A stretch of 64,000 nt of DNA. Source: Shewanella sp. UCD-KL21. GTDB lineage: Bacteria; Pseudomonadota; Gammaproteobacteria; Enterobacterales; Shewanellaceae. The stretch is from NCBI RefSeq assembly GCF_001957135.1, contig NZ_MPHK01000004.1:124001-188000 (forward strand), in the 5' to 3' direction. The translations under genes were made by a program, and so were the position numbers. Below, piece after piece: positions 18,240 to 27,880 of this stretch; the stretch's first letter is position 1; every line of letters begins with the position of its first letter. The notes below the pieces were generated by a model. That model was not told the DNA's origin, ran no database searches, and was given only the letters and a program-made list of their open reading frames with translations.

Positions 18240-19844
18240 ATGAGCACAATTACACAAGATTCACCAGCCGCTCACGACGATCACCATGATGACCATCATC
18301 ATGGGGCGCCAAAAGGCATTATGCGCTGGGTTTTAACCACTAACCATAAAGATATCGGTTCTATGTATCTGTGGTTTAGTTTCATTATGTTTTTAACCGG
18401 CGGCGCAATGGCCATGGTCATTCGTGCTGAGTTATTCCAACCCGGCTTACAGTTAGTTGAACCTAACTTTTTTAACCAAATGACCACGGTCCATGGCTTG
18501 ATTATGGTATTTGGCGCAGTCATGCCAGCCTTTACCGGCTTAGCTAACTGGCTCATTCCAATGATGATTGGTGCGCCAGATATGGCACTACCGCGGATGA
18601 ATAACTGGAGCTTTTGGATTTTACCTTTCGCGTTTGCGATTTTACTTAGCTCGCTATTTATGGAAGGCGGAGGGCCCAACTTTGGTTGGACTTTCTATGC
18701 ACCACTGTCAACAACCTATAGCCCTGATAGCACAGCATTATTTGTGTTTTCAATTCACATTATGGGCATAAGCTCGATCATGGGTGCAATTAACGTGGTG
18801 GTAACCATTGTTAATATGCGTGCTCCGGGTATGACTTGGATGAAGCTGCCATTGTTTGTCTGGACTTGGCTGATTACTGCGTTCTTGTTAATTGCAGTGA
18901 TGCCGGTATTGGCAGGCGTAGTAACCATGGTACTGACGGATAAATACTTTGCCACCAGCTTCTTTGATGCTGCTGGCGGCGGTGATCCGGTGATGTTCCA
19001 GCATATTTTCTGGTTCTTTGGTCACCCCGAAGTTTATATTATGATTTTACCGTCATTCGGCATTATCTCCGCCATTATCCCCACCTTTAGCCGTAAAAAG
19101 CTCTTCGGTTATGCCTCAATGGTATACGCCACCTCAAGTATTGCGATTTTGTCCTTCCTAGTTTGGGCACATCACATGTTCACCACCGGGATGCCCGTAT
19201 TTGCAGAATTATTCTTCATGTACTGCACCATGTTAATTGCAGTGCCTACTGGGGTTAAAGTGTTTAACTGGGTTGCAACTATGTGGCGCGGCTCAATCAC
19301 CTTCGAAACCCCAATGTTGTTTGCCATTGCGTTCATCATCTTGTTCACTATTGGCGGCTTTTCTGGCTTGATGCTAGCCATCACCCCGGCGGATTTCCAA
19401 TACCATGATACTTACTTTGTGGTGGCGCATTTCCATTATGTACTGGTGACTGGCGCGGTGTTCTCCATTATGGCTGCAGCATATTACTGGCTACCGAAAT
19501 GGACAGGATACATGTATAGCGAAACCTTAGGTCGCTGGCATTTCTGGTGTAGCGTGATTTCAGTCAATGTGCTGTTTTTCCCAATGCACTTTTTAGGTCT
19601 TGCGGGCATGCCACGCCGTATTCCTGACTATGCAATTCAATTTGCTGATGTAAACCAGATTGTCTCCATTGGTGGTTTCGCCTTTGGTTTATCGCAATTA
19701 ATTTTCCTTGCTGTGGTACTGAAATGTATCAAGGGCGGCGAAAAAGCAGCGGATAAACCATGGGAAGGTGCTGAAGGATTAGAGTGGACTATTGCCAGTC
19801 CTGCGCCTTATCACTCATTTACCACCCCACCTGAGGTGAAATGA
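18240..19844 (+). CDS. coxA: Cytochrome c oxidase subunit I (heme a / a3-CuB)
   Basis: The catalytic subunit reduces O2 to water and pumps protons. The 534-residue protein has 12 membrane helices. The CuB/a3 region shows [15 protein letters not shown] (with the His-Tyr pair), WAHHMFTTG, and [14 protein letters not shown] with the heme a and a3 His ligands near the C-terminal third. The GHPEVY motif marks an A-type oxidase with an intact K/D-channel region. The N-terminus is His-rich ([13 protein letters not shown]), which is odd and may bind metal. It follows coxB at 9 bp and precedes ctaG at 1 bp. Confidence 0.97.
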   Translation: MSTITQDSPAAHDDHHDDHHHGAPKGIMRWVLTTNHKDIGSMYLWFSFIMFLTGGAMAMVIRAELFQPGLQLVEPNFFNQMTTVHGLIMVFGAVMPAFTGLANWLIPMMIGAPDMALPRMNNWSFWILPFAFAILLSSLFMEGGGPNFGWTFYAPLSTTYSPDSTALFVFSIHIMGISSIMGAINVVVTIVNMRAPGMTWMKLPLFVWTWLITAFLLIAVMPVLAGVVTMVLTDKYFATSFFDAAGGGDPVMFQHIFWFFGHPEVYIMILPSFGIISAIIPTFSRKKLFGYASMVYATSSIAILSFLVWAHHMFTTGMPVFAELFFMYCTMLIAVPTGVKVFNWVATMWRGSITFETPMLFAIAFIILFTIGGFSGLMLAITPADFQYHDTYFVVAHFHYVLVTGAVFSIMAAAYYWLPKWTGYMYSETLGRWHFWCSVISVNVLFFPMHFLGLAGMPRRIPDYAIQFADVNQIVSIGGFAFGLSQLIFLAVVLKCIKGGEKAADKPWEGAEGLEWTIASPAPYHSFTTPPEVK

Positions 19845-19845
19845 T

Positions 19846-20409
19846 ATGAGCCAGCCAACAAAATCAAACCGTAATTTACTTATTGGCCTAGTTCTAGGTT
19901 CAATAGGTATGTTCGGCTTTGGTTTTGCGCTAGTGCCTTTGTATGACGTGCTGTGCGATGCCTTGGGGATTAATGGAAAACCCCAAAGCACTGCCAGCAG
20001 TTACGAGGCGGTGGTGATTGATAAAGACCGTACTGTAACCATTGAGTTTATTGCCCAAGTACAAAGCAATATGCCATGGGAGTTTGTGCCCAAAGTGAAC
20101 CGCATGCAGGTTCACCCCGGCGAACTCACCCGTACTGCGTTTTTAGCGAAAAACTTATCTTCAAATAGCCTCGTTGGCCAAGCGATACCTTCAGTGTCGC
20201 CCGGCCAAGGCGCGGCTTATTTTAATAAGACCGAGTGCTTTTGCTTCAATCAGCAACCCCTAGCAGCAATGGCCGATGCTGAATTACCGTTAATTTTTTA
20301 CGTGGATGCAGATTTACCTGAATCCATTAACACTTTGACTCTCTCTTATACCCTCTATGACATTACAGACAAGCAGACTGCAGCCATAGAGCAAGGAGCA
20401 GCAAGATGA
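19846..20409 (+). CDS. ctaG: Cytochrome c oxidase assembly protein CtaG/Cox11 (CuB insertion)
   Basis: CtaG delivers copper to the CuB site of subunit I. The 187-residue product has an N-terminal membrane helix (about residues 10-30, LIGLVLGSIGMFGFGFALVPLYD) and a periplasmic immunoglobulin-like domain. The copper-binding motif CFCFNQQ lies near residue 131, with the following LPLIFYVDADLP strand typical of the family. The start lies 1 bp after the coxA stop and the last codon overlaps the coxC start as ATGA, so the genes are translationally coupled. Confidence 0.95.
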   Translation: MSQPTKSNRNLLIGLVLGSIGMFGFGFALVPLYDVLCDALGINGKPQSTASSYEAVVIDKDRTVTIEFIAQVQSNMPWEFVPKVNRMQVHPGELTRTAFLAKNLSSNSLVGQAIPSVSPGQGAAYFNKTECFCFNQQPLAAMADAELPLIFYVDADLPESINTLTLSYTLYDITDKQTAAIEQGAAR

Positions 20410-21281
20410 CAACAAAACATGAAAACTACTACGTGCCAGCACAAAGCATCTGGCCAATTACCGGCGCTATCGGATTATTTCTGATTGCATTTGGCGCAGG
20501 TACCTACATCCAACAACTTTCAACTGAACAATCTTCTGGCGGCTACACCCTAATCGCGGGTATTGCTGTAATTATATTTATGCTGTTTGGCTGGTTTAAA
20601 AATATCATTGATGAGTCAATGTCAGGTTTATATTCAGCGCAAATGGATCGCTCTTTTAGACAAGGCATGAGCTGGTTTATTTTCTCTGAAATCATGTTTT
20701 TCGGGGCATTTTTTGGGGCATTGTTTTACGCTCGAATGGTGGCAATACCTTGGCTGGGCGGTGCATCAAATAATGCCATGACCCATGAGGTATTGTGGCC
20801 AACATTTGAAGCCATTTGGCCGCTAGTGAAAACCCCAGATGGCACCACCACTGAAGCCATGGGCTGGGGCGGATTGCCGCTGTATAACACCCTCATTCTA
20901 CTGACCTCTTCAGTCACCTTGCACTTTGCCCATGTGTCGTTAGAAAAATCAAAACGCGGCGCGCTCAAGGTTTGGTTAGGGCTGACTATTTTGCTGGGTA
21001 TCGGCTTCTTGTTTTTACAAGTTGAAGAGTACGTCCATGCCTATCAAGAAATGGGGCTAACCCTCACCTCAGGGATTTATGGTAACACCTTCTTTTTGCT
21101 AACCGGCTTTCACGGTATGCACGTCACTTTAGGTACAGTATTTCTGATAATTCTGTTCTTTAGAGTGCTAAAAGGTCACTTCACCCCAGATAATCATTTC
21201 GCCTTTCAATCCGGAAGTTGGTATTGGCATTTTGTTGATGTGGTGTGGTTATGCTTATTTATTTTCGTGTACGTCTTATAA
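20406..21281 (+). CDS. coxC: Cytochrome c oxidase subunit III
   Basis: Subunit III stabilises the oxidase core. The 291-residue protein has about seven membrane helices. Family motifs are visible: RQGMSWFIFSEIMFFGAFFGALFYAR near residues 80-105, FLLTGFHGMHVTLGT in the penultimate helix pair, and the C-terminal SWYWHFVDVVWLCLFIFVYV. The AGGAGCAGC ribosome site lies inside the end of ctaG. It ends the coxB-coxA-ctaG-coxC block; the next gene is on the opposite strand. Confidence 0.97.
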   Translation: MTTKHENYYVPAQSIWPITGAIGLFLIAFGAGTYIQQLSTEQSSGGYTLIAGIAVIIFMLFGWFKNIIDESMSGLYSAQMDRSFRQGMSWFIFSEIMFFGAFFGALFYARMVAIPWLGGASNNAMTHEVLWPTFEAIWPLVKTPDGTTTEAMGWGGLPLYNTLILLTSSVTLHFAHVSLEKSKRGALKVWLGLTILLGIGFLFLQVEEYVHAYQEMGLTLTSGIYGNTFFLLTGFHGMHVTLGTVFLIILFFRVLKGHFTPDNHFAFQSGSWYWHFVDVVWLCLFIFVYVL

Positions 21282-21291
21282 AGCAGTAAAG

Positions 21292-21519
21292 CTAGTACGG
21301 TCTAGGGTTTGGGCTTATCCAGCCAAACCCTAAGGCCAGTAACAATAGCAACATCACTAACGCAGAAAAGATCACTCGACGACCTAAATATTGGCTCATA
21401 GATTGTTTATTTTCCGCTTTAACCATAATAAATAGGGCTCTGGCTAAATTAAATAATATGAATACAAGCAGCAGTACTAAAACAAGCTTGAAAATAACTA
21501 AGGTATCTAAGGTTCCCAC
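21292..21519 (-). CDS. DUF2909-like twin-transmembrane protein of the oxidase cluster
   Basis: A 75-residue protein with two membrane helices (about residues 5-28 and 47-70) is encoded on the minus strand. I take the GTG at 21519, giving MGTLDTLVIFKLVLVLLL, because GGAGA lies just upstream; the frame stays open to 21600 but that extension is polar and unlikely. The segment SQYLGRRVIFSALVM resembles DUF2909 proteins that sit between coxC and SURF1 genes in Pseudomonas-type clusters. It is convergent with coxC (10-bp gap). Its 5' end overlaps the start of the SURF1 gene by up to 62 bp on the other strand. Function is unknown; an assembly role is inferred from place. Confidence 0.72.
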   Translation of the reverse strand: MGTLDTLVIFKLVLVLLLVFILFNLARALFIMVKAENKQSMSQYLGRRVIFSALVMLLLLLALGFGWISPNPRPY

Positions 21520-22273
21520 GGGCTCTCCTTTGCGCGTTTGGCGACTTTCTACTGGGTTATTGCTAGTTGTTACTGTGAGTGTGTTTTCTATTTTGGTCAA
21601 GCTCGGTTTATGGCAACTCGATAGGGGTATTCAAAAACAAGCTTGGCAAGCCACCTTAAGTGAAAGGCAAGCGGCCAGTGAATTGGATTACCACACTTTT
21701 TTAGCGCTAGATAACAGCGACCCACTAACGGGTTATCGCATTAAAGTAACGGCTACGCCTGTTAATGAACAAATATTACTGCTTGATAATCAAGTGTATA
21801 ACGGCCAAGTGGGTTATCTGGCTTATCAAGTATTTGCCATATCGGCCACAGAACCATGGCTAATGGTTGAACTAGGCTTTGTTGCTGCCAATAAAGACCG
21901 CCGCATATTACCCGATTTAACGCCATTGCCTACGGCGCAATATCAGCTCACAGGCCGAGTGTATCAGCGCCAAACTAACCCCTTAAGTGACCAGCTTTAT
22001 GTGGAACAATTTACAGTAGAAAACCGTGAAATGATCCGTTTTCAAAATTTAAATCTCGTGGCCTTAGCAGAGAAAATAGGTCATCAACTGGCACCGGCAG
22101 TACTGCAGCCAGATGTAACACCAAATATGAATTTACCGAAACCTTGGACACCTATTCCACTGTCAGCCCAGAAACACCAAGGCTATGCATTGCAATGGTT
22201 CACCATGGCCGCGGTCTTTTTATCCTTGATGCTTTGGCTAGCTTGGAAGTCGTTAAAAGTTAAGCCCGATTGA
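21458..22273 (+). CDS. SURF1 family cytochrome oxidase biogenesis protein
   Basis: SURF1 proteins help insert heme A into subunit I. The product (271 residues at most) has an N-terminal membrane helix (LLLVVTVSVFSILVKLGLWQLDRG), the periplasmic domain with GYLAYQVF and GFVAANKDRR blocks, and a C-terminal helix (ALQWFTMAAVFLSLMLWLAW). The start is uncertain: the ATG at 21458 lacks a clear ribosome site and overlaps the DUF2909 gene on the other strand; a TTG at 21530 would remove the overlap. Within the cluster it lies between coxC and ctaA, as in other proteobacteria. Confidence 0.88.
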   Translation: MNTSSSTKTSLKITKVSKVPTGSPLRVWRLSTGLLLVVTVSVFSILVKLGLWQLDRGIQKQAWQATLSERQAASELDYHTFLALDNSDPLTGYRIKVTATPVNEQILLLDNQVYNGQVGYLAYQVFAISATEPWLMVELGFVAANKDRRILPDLTPLPTAQYQLTGRVYQRQTNPLSDQLYVEQFTVENREMIRFQNLNLVALAEKIGHQLAPAVLQPDVTPNMNLPKPWTPIPLSAQKHQGYALQWFTMAAVFLSLMLWLAWKSLKVKPD

Positions 22274-22340
22274 AGCTATCAAGACAGATAACAACACACT
22301 AATCCGATAACAAAAATGAGTCGTAACAAGAGGAGCAAGT

Positions 22341-22895
22341 ATGAACTCCCCAGCAAAACCTAAAGGTAACAAGACATTATATCTGTTGCTGCTGGTATTT
22401 ATTTTACCGGTAGCCATGGCTAAATTAGTATTGAGCCTAGATTTATATAACGGCGCAGCCACCAACAAAGGTGAGCTAATCGGCGCACAACTCAATTATC
22501 AAAACTTGGCAATGGCCAACCCGCAGCCGCACATGTGGCAGCTGGTGTATTTATTACCAAAGCAATGCCTCGAGCAATGTCAGCAACGTTTGTATGTCAT
22601 GCATCAAAGCCACATCGCCTTAGGTAAACATCAAGATCGCGTCAGCCCAATTATTTTACTCACCCCAGATAGCGACACCGCAATTTTAACTACACTGCAA
22701 GTGCCGTTTGCTACAGCCAGTGCCAGCCCTGCAATGGCCGCATTACTGACAGAGCAGCAAATGATTATTGTCGATCCCCTTGGCAGCCTAGTCATGAAAT
22801 ACCCAGGCATTATGGGCGAGCAAGAAAATATTGCTCAAGGTAAGTCGATGATTGGCGATTTACGCAAGATGCTTAAACTGTCGAGGGTCGGTTAA
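22341..22895 (+). CDS. Membrane-anchored protein of the oxidase assembly cluster, unknown function
   Basis: The 184-residue product has one N-terminal helix (about residues 12-32) and an extracytoplasmic domain with a CLEQC motif near residue 80 (PKQCLEQCQQRLYVM) and LIVDPLG-type strands (MIIVDPLGSLVMKYP). Size, anchor and position between SURF1 and ctaA match an uncharacterised protein found at this spot in Pseudomonas and Shewanella oxidase clusters. The overall pattern suggests a thioredoxin-like or Sco-like fold, but it has CxxxC, not CxxC, so thiol chemistry is only a guess. GAGGAG lies before the ATG. The last base is shared with the next start codon. Confidence 0.7.
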   Translation: MNSPAKPKGNKTLYLLLLVFILPVAMAKLVLSLDLYNGAATNKGELIGAQLNYQNLAMANPQPHMWQLVYLLPKQCLEQCQQRLYVMHQSHIALGKHQDRVSPIILLTPDSDTAILTTLQVPFATASASPAMAALLTEQQMIIVDPLGSLVMKYPGIMGEQENIAQGKSMIGDLRKMLKLSRVG

Positions 22896-23875
22896 TGGTG
22901 ATAAAAAACCTGCTCAAATTTACCTTGGTATTTACCTTTGCGGTGATATTAATGGGCGCCTACACTCGCCTGTCTGATGCAGGGCTTGGCTGCCCTGATT
23001 GGCCGGGCTGCTATGGTCATCTTGTGGTGCCTAGCGCGCCTGATGCATTAGCAAAAGTCGAAACCGCCTTCCCCAATCAAACAATAGAATCTGACAAGGC
23101 GTGGCTGGAAATGATCCACCGCTATATCGCTGGCACTCTTGGATTACTGATTTTAACCATCCTTATCATCTGCTTAAAAAGAGCCGATGCGCCCAAAAAG
23201 CTACCCATACTTATTTCTGCCCTACTGCTTTTTCAAGCGGCCCTAGGCATGTGGACCGTCACCATGAAATTAATGCCCATCGTAGTCATGGGACATTTAA
23301 TTGGTGGCTTTAGTTTATTCGCTTTACTGCTACTGCTGTATCTTCGTACCCGACCACTGCGGATCCCCGGTGGTGACACTTATGCCAGAAAACTCGCCCC
23401 CTTTGCCATGGTGTGCTTAATTGTACTGGTGTTGCAGATTATTTTGGGGGGCTGGACGTCATCGAATTACGCAGCATTAGCCTGCACCGCCCTGCCAATA
23501 TGTGAAGGGAACTGGGTCGATAATCTGCAATTTGCTGATGCATTTTCACCGTTTCAGGGCACACATCCAAGCTTTGAATATGGCGTATTGGAATACCCTG
23601 CCCGCATGACTATCCATGTTACTCACCGTATTTGGGGCGTGATTACCGCCGCCTGTTTAGTGTTGTTAGGATTTAAATTACTTAAAGCACACTCTCGCAC
23701 TATACGTAAAAGTGCTTGGCTGTTATTTGCCCTAGTGATCATTCAAGTGGGCCTTGGCATCAGCAATATTGTGATGCATTTGCCTTTAGGCATTGCTGTA
23801 TCGCACAACGGCGGCGCAGCGCTATTGTTACTTACCGTTATTTTCATCAACTACGCGCTGTGGCGTAAAGCTTAA
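22895..23875 (+). CDS. ctaA: Heme A synthase CtaA/COX15
   Basis: CtaA oxidises the C8 methyl group of heme O to give heme A. The 326-residue protein has eight membrane helices in two homologous halves, each with His ligands: HRYIAGTLG and GHLIGGF in the first, HVTHRIWG and SHNGGAA in the second. The first extracytoplasmic loop has the conserved [18 protein letters not shown], and the later loop has [11 protein letters not shown], so both Cys pairs of the COX15 type are present. It is directly joined to the previous gene and followed by cyoE at 14 bp. Confidence 0.95.
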   Translation: MVIKNLLKFTLVFTFAVILMGAYTRLSDAGLGCPDWPGCYGHLVVPSAPDALAKVETAFPNQTIESDKAWLEMIHRYIAGTLGLLILTILIICLKRADAPKKLPILISALLLFQAALGMWTVTMKLMPIVVMGHLIGGFSLFALLLLLYLRTRPLRIPGGDTYARKLAPFAMVCLIVLVLQIILGGWTSSNYAALACTALPICEGNWVDNLQFADAFSPFQGTHPSFEYGVLEYPARMTIHVTHRIWGVITAACLVLLGFKLLKAHSRTIRKSAWLLFALVIIQVGLGISNIVMHLPLGIAVSHNGGAALLLLTVIFINYALWRKA

Positions 23876-23889
23876 GCAAGGATTCTATT

Positions 23890-24795
23890 ATGGCTAAATC
23901 TCTGTCTATACCAGCAAGCACCAGCAGCGCGCAATTACCTTGGCGCGCCTATTTTGAAATGACCAAACCTAAAGTGGTCGCCCTGATGTTACTGACGGTA
24001 CTGGTGGGAATGTGCTTAGCATTGCCCGGCGCTGTGCCATTGCAACCACTTATCTTTGGCATGATAGGCATCGCCATGATGGCGGGGGCAGCTGCGGCTT
24101 ATAACCATTTAATTGATCGCCGCATTGATGGCTTAATGGCGCGCACCTATAACCGCCCATTACCAAAAGGCAAGGTCTCGGCAATCAAAGCCATGGCCTT
24201 TGCCACTTCTATCGGCTTAGGCGGTTTTGTTATTTTGTATACCTTAGTTAACCCGCTCACCGCATGGCTAACCTTTGCGAGCTTAATCGGTTATGCCGTG
24301 GTCTATACCGCTTATCTTAAGCGTGCAACGCCGCAAAATATCGTGATTGGTGGCTTAGCGGGCGCAATGCCGCCACTATTAGGTTGGACGTCAGTCACCA
24401 ATGAATTGCATGGTAATGCGCTATTGCTAGTTATCATCATCTTCACTTGGACGCCGCCACATTTTTGGGCGCTGGCGATTCACCGTAGAAAAGAATACGC
24501 CAAAGTCGACGTCCCAATGCTGCCAGTAACCCATGGGGTTGAGTTCACTAAAACCTGTATCTTGCTATACACCTTACTGTTAGCGATTGCCTGTTTATTG
24601 CCAGTACTGGTTGGCATGTGCGGCCCTGTTTATCTTGTGGGTTCAACCATTCTAAGTTGTGGCTTTATTTATAAAGCGTGGCAACTTAAATATCATGATA
24701 AAGAAGGCTTAGCGATGGATGTGTTTAAGTTCTCGATTTATCACTTAATGATTTTATTCTTGGTGCTATTAGTTGATCACTATCTGTGGGTATAA
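23890..24795 (+). CDS. cyoE: Protoheme IX farnesyltransferase (heme O synthase)
   Basis: This UbiA-family enzyme farnesylates heme B to heme O, the substrate for CtaA. The 301-residue protein has about nine membrane segments. The prenyl-diphosphate-binding motif [15 protein letters not shown] lies near residues 76-90, and the second conserved loop [21 protein letters not shown] and [11 protein letters not shown] follow. Its place directly after ctaA completes the heme O to heme A route beside the oxidase genes. The symbol ctaB would be equally valid. Confidence 0.95.
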   Translation: MAKSLSIPASTSSAQLPWRAYFEMTKPKVVALMLLTVLVGMCLALPGAVPLQPLIFGMIGIAMMAGAAAAYNHLIDRRIDGLMARTYNRPLPKGKVSAIKAMAFATSIGLGGFVILYTLVNPLTAWLTFASLIGYAVVYTAYLKRATPQNIVIGGLAGAMPPLLGWTSVTNELHGNALLLVIIIFTWTPPHFWALAIHRRKEYAKVDVPMLPVTHGVEFTKTCILLYTLLLAIACLLPVLVGMCGPVYLVGSTILSCGFIYKAWQLKYHDKEGLAMDVFKFSIYHLMILFLVLLVDHYLWV

Positions 24796-24877
24796 CTCGC
24801 TTTATCAGTGCTTATAGTCATAGTGAAGTTGAAGATAAAAACAGTGAACCTAAAGCTAAACATAATGGAGTGAATGA

Positions 24878-25540
24878 GTGAAAAAAATTATCGGGTTAGC
24901 GGTCATTATGCTGGGTTTAGGCGTTGCTGTTGCTACGCTTTTTCCTAGCCAAAAAAGTTCATCCGCAACAATAGGCTTAGCTGCTAAATCTGTGCCGGAT
25001 TTGGCCCTTGAAACAAGTTATTTGTTTGATAACCCAAGACCACTGGCACCTTTTAGCATGCAAGACCAGTTGGGGAATACCTTCTCCAATGAGCAGCTTT
25101 TAGGCAAGTGGAGTTTGGTGTTTGTCGGCTTTACCTCATGCCCAGATGTTTGCCCAACAACCCTTAACAAACTCAATGCCGCCTACCCTGAGTTGCAGGC
25201 AGTAAGCGACAATATTCAAGTGGTGTTTGTGTCAGTGGATCCTGCAAGAGACAGCCAAACCAAGCGTTTAGATTACATCAACTTTTTTAACCGCGATTTC
25301 AAAGCCGTTACTGCAGATCACGCGCAGCTATTTCCTTTTACCCGTGATTTAGGTTTTGCCTACGCCATGGTTGGAGACGGCGAAGATTACCAAGTGGATC
25401 ACAGTGCCAGTTACGTTTTAGTGTCACCAAAAGCAGAGAAAACTGCAGTGTTTAAACCTAAAGCCCAACCAGGGAAAATACCGCAAATACTCAATAAAGA
25501 GTTGATAGCGGATCTGAAATTGATTATTGATAATGTTTGA
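24878..25540 (+). CDS. SCO1/SenC family copper chaperone
   Basis: Sco proteins deliver copper to, or reduce, the CuA site of subunit II. The 220-residue product starts at a GTG with GGAG seven bases upstream. It has an N-terminal anchor (IIGLAVIMLGLGVAVATLF), the copper site CPDVCPTTL near residue 90, and the distal His in YQVDHSASYVLV. It is the last gene of the cluster, 82 bp after cyoE. All copper and heme a factors needed for this oxidase are therefore present together. Confidence 0.93.
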   Translation: MKKIIGLAVIMLGLGVAVATLFPSQKSSSATIGLAAKSVPDLALETSYLFDNPRPLAPFSMQDQLGNTFSNEQLLGKWSLVFVGFTSCPDVCPTTLNKLNAAYPELQAVSDNIQVVFVSVDPARDSQTKRLDYINFFNRDFKAVTADHAQLFPFTRDLGFAYAMVGDGEDYQVDHSASYVLVSPKAEKTAVFKPKAQPGKIPQILNKELIADLKLIIDNV

Positions 25541-25724
25541 TTTTTTATCGATTAGCTTAGTATTTTTAATCAACTCATGTAATAAACTAGTCTGGCGACA
25601 TCAACTGGAAAACAGCTAAGTGGCTCCCAAGTATCGTCACTAACAACTTACAGAAACTAACCCTTTTAGGCTTATATCAATCTCAAAAAAATTAAGCTGT
25701 TAGCTGATAATTATTAAGGTATTT

Positions 25725-26264
25725 ATGTCTCTCACTCCATTTAGCATTTCATCTAATGGCAAGTCCTCTGGTTTCACCTTGATAGAATTGGTCGTTGTGT
25801 TGCTGATTTTAGCTGTTCTTGCAGTGATCGCCGCGCCGCGTTTTATTAACCTAAGTACCGAGGCGAATATAGCCTCAATTAAAGCAATGGGAGGAGCCAT
25901 ACTCTCAAGCTCTAAAATGGTCTATGCCAAATCCTTATCTCAAGGGGTAGAAAAAATAGACAAAACAACGATTGATTTAGATTCAGATGGAATTGATGAT
26001 GTCGAAGTTTCCTATGGCTACCCCAGTGCTAGTCGAAGTAATAGTATTTCGAAAATTATGGCAGGCGATTTTTCCAACGAGTGGACTTGGTCTACAACCT
26101 ATGGGGACACACGTTTTTGGCTAACAACAGCCGCGTTAGCAGGCCGCTCCGGCGAATACATCAATCAAACTGCAGTACGTGATAGTGGCTGCTATATACT
26201 TTACGATCCGGCCACCAGTTCAGGCCAAACCCCAACGGTCACATACGTGACAACTGACTGTTAA
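25725..26264 (+). CDS. Type IV prepilin-like protein (MSHA-type), orphan
   Basis: The 179-residue protein has a prepilin leader SSGFTLIELVVVLLILAVLAVIAAPRFINL, split here as the cleavage site G-FTLIE and the hydrophobic helix. The leader before the site is long and neutral. The globular part contains two C-terminal cysteines (DSGCYILYD and TTDC at the end) that could form the usual pilin disulfide loop. No pilus assembly genes are adjacent, so it must be processed by a peptidase encoded elsewhere. Resemblance is to MshA/MshB-like minor pilins. AAGG lies upstream of the ATG at a suitable distance. Confidence 0.85.
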   Translation: MSLTPFSISSNGKSSGFTLIELVVVLLILAVLAVIAAPRFINLSTEANIASIKAMGGAILSSSKMVYAKSLSQGVEKIDKTTIDLDSDGIDDVEVSYGYPSASRSNSISKIMAGDFSNEWTWSTTYGDTRFWLTTAALAGRSGEYINQTAVRDSGCYILYDPATSSGQTPTVTYVTTDC

Positions 26265-26405
26265 CGTTTAAATGCTCACTATCCAGCCTGTTTTAATGAC
26301 TTTGAATAGCGTCTGCAGCGACAAGTGCTTGCTACCATTATAAATATCAAATTTTGAATGACTTTTTAACCGAGTAAATCAAAAAGATATTGTTAAGCCC
26401 TTAAT

Positions 26406-26435
26406 AAAAAACTCACTAAAATTAGTGAGTTTTTA
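26406..26435. terminator. Bidirectional terminator between pilin and GntR genes
   Basis: ACTCACTAA (26411-26419) pairs with TTAGTGAGT (26422-26430) around AA, flanked by A5 and T5. It lies between convergent genes and can stop both. Confidence 0.88.
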
Positions 26436-26469
26436 TAGTTTCGGCATTAATAACACACCATAACTGTCA

Positions 26470-27201
26470 TCATGATAGTTTTTGGGCTGCTAATTTCTTA
26501 CGGTAATTTTCTTCTACCCGATCAAGTCTGGCGGTAAAATCCAACAGGTGGGTACGCATTTCAGCTTCAGCTGCAGCTTCATCATTGGCGATGACAGCTT
26601 TCACTATTAGTTCATGCTGCCCAGCAGGGTGCATGTCATCATGCTCAGGTTCAAATTGCTGAGCCGTACTACCGATCACTTTAAGTAGCGATTTAACTAT
26701 CCCAGCTAAAAATCGATTACCCGACATATCAGCTAAAATGTAATGTACGTTTTGGCGTAATTGTACTGTTTCTGCATAGTCCAGAATATGGACCTCATTT
26801 GCACAGGCTTCTAACAATTTATCGGCCATTTCAGGCGTACAATTTCTTGCCGCTAACCCAGCAACCATAGGTTCTATAAGTTGTCTGGTATTGCAAACTT
26901 CAACAAAAGACATTTGATCCATTAGGAACAATTCTTGACAAACATTAATGAGTCGCTCAAAAGTAATGCTCTTAACAAAAGCGCCACCCATTGCCCCTTG
27001 TTTTATCTCAACAAGACCACTGGCTTCTAGTCCCCTTACGGCTTCACGCACTACTGTTCGACTTACCTGAAAAGACTCTACAAGCTCTCGTTCTGAAGGT
27101 AGTTTATCGCCAGCAACATAATGGCCTTGGAAAATAGCATCTTTAAGTTGCTTACTAATTTCATCAGATGCTTTTACTTGTTTGACTGGCTTAAAGTCCA
27201 T
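26470..27201 (-). CDS. GntR family (FadR/FCD subfamily) transcriptional regulator
   Basis: The product has 243 residues from the ATG at 27201 (AGGA nine bases upstream). The N-terminal winged HTH is clear: ISKQLKDAIFQGHYVAGDKLPSERELV, split here as KDAIFQG and KLPSERELV, then VSRTVVREAVRGLEASGLVEI. The C-terminal all-helical FCD domain has the metal/carboxylate-ligand pattern with ARN, NVHYILADMSGN and GQHELIVKAV. FCD regulators usually sense small organic acids. It is divergent from the flavoprotein-cytochrome-porin operon with a 680-bp gap, so it probably controls that operon in response to its substrate. Confidence 0.9.
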   Translation of the reverse strand: MDFKPVKQVKASDEISKQLKDAIFQGHYVAGDKLPSERELVESFQVSRTVVREAVRGLEASGLVEIKQGAMGGAFVKSITFERLINVCQELFLMDQMSFVEVCNTRQLIEPMVAGLAARNCTPEMADKLLEACANEVHILDYAETVQLRQNVHYILADMSGNRFLAGIVKSLLKVIGSTAQQFEPEHDDMHPAGQHELIVKAVIANDEAAAEAEMRTHLLDFTARLDRVEENYRKKLAAQKLS

Positions 27202-27880
27202 TACGCTTGGTCCTAAATTTAACAATGACGCTAATCATATCAGCCCATTCAATTCCATAATAGCGACTTCAGCGGATAAATTACCTATAAGCTTATTTAG
27301 CAGTTTATTAAATACAAGATTCTGATTTTAAACACTATTAGTTAACTTAGTCGATAGGTACGCTAATTTTTGTCGGTGATGCAGTGTGGTGACATTCTGT
27401 TTAAAGCTGACAATAACCATAAGCGCTTTAATTATACCTCCCCTGTAACAACTCACTAAAGTGTACAAAGCAAGCTAGCATAACGGTCACTTTATATAGT
27501 GATTATCATTATCAGTAAGCTACTACCACAAATGAAAAAATGAAAAAGTGTAAATAGTCACTAAAAACAATATTAGCATTTCACAATCTACTCACCCAAT
27601 AGATCACAAAATAACTTTTCTTTGAGATCCACCGCAAATATGTAACAACTAACACTACCGACCAAACATCATATGTCATACATTAGCCCTAAAGAGGTAT
27701 TGGATTAATGTTGAGCGATTACCACACAGCAACTAGATCCCTTACTGAATAAATAGCTACCGCGAAGCTACTTTCTAAATCAAGTAGAACACAGCAGCTC
27801 TATGGGGTTATGACCGGATCCAATATCGCTAGTCAGGATGTTGCATCCACCGTGAACCACGAGGGCAAAAGGAGATGAAA
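27202..27880. other. Long regulatory region between gntR-type gene and flavoprotein operon
   Basis: About 680 bp with no supported gene. It includes a Fur-like box at 27495-27513, long AT tracts, and a strong ribosome site AAAAGGAG directly before the flavoprotein start. The length suggests a long 5' leader or several regulator sites. I found no unmistakable GntR operator of the TGGT-N3-ACCA kind. Confidence 0.6.
27495..27513. promoter_or_regulatory. Fur-like box upstream of the flavoprotein operon
   Basis: TATAGTGATTATCATTATC matches the 19-bp Fur consensus at 16 positions by my count, with a perfect right arm CATTATC. It lies 368 bp before the flavoprotein start. Iron control is plausible because an iron-responsive flavocytochrome c is known in Shewanella frigidimarina, but distance and function are untested. 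Confidence 0.5.
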
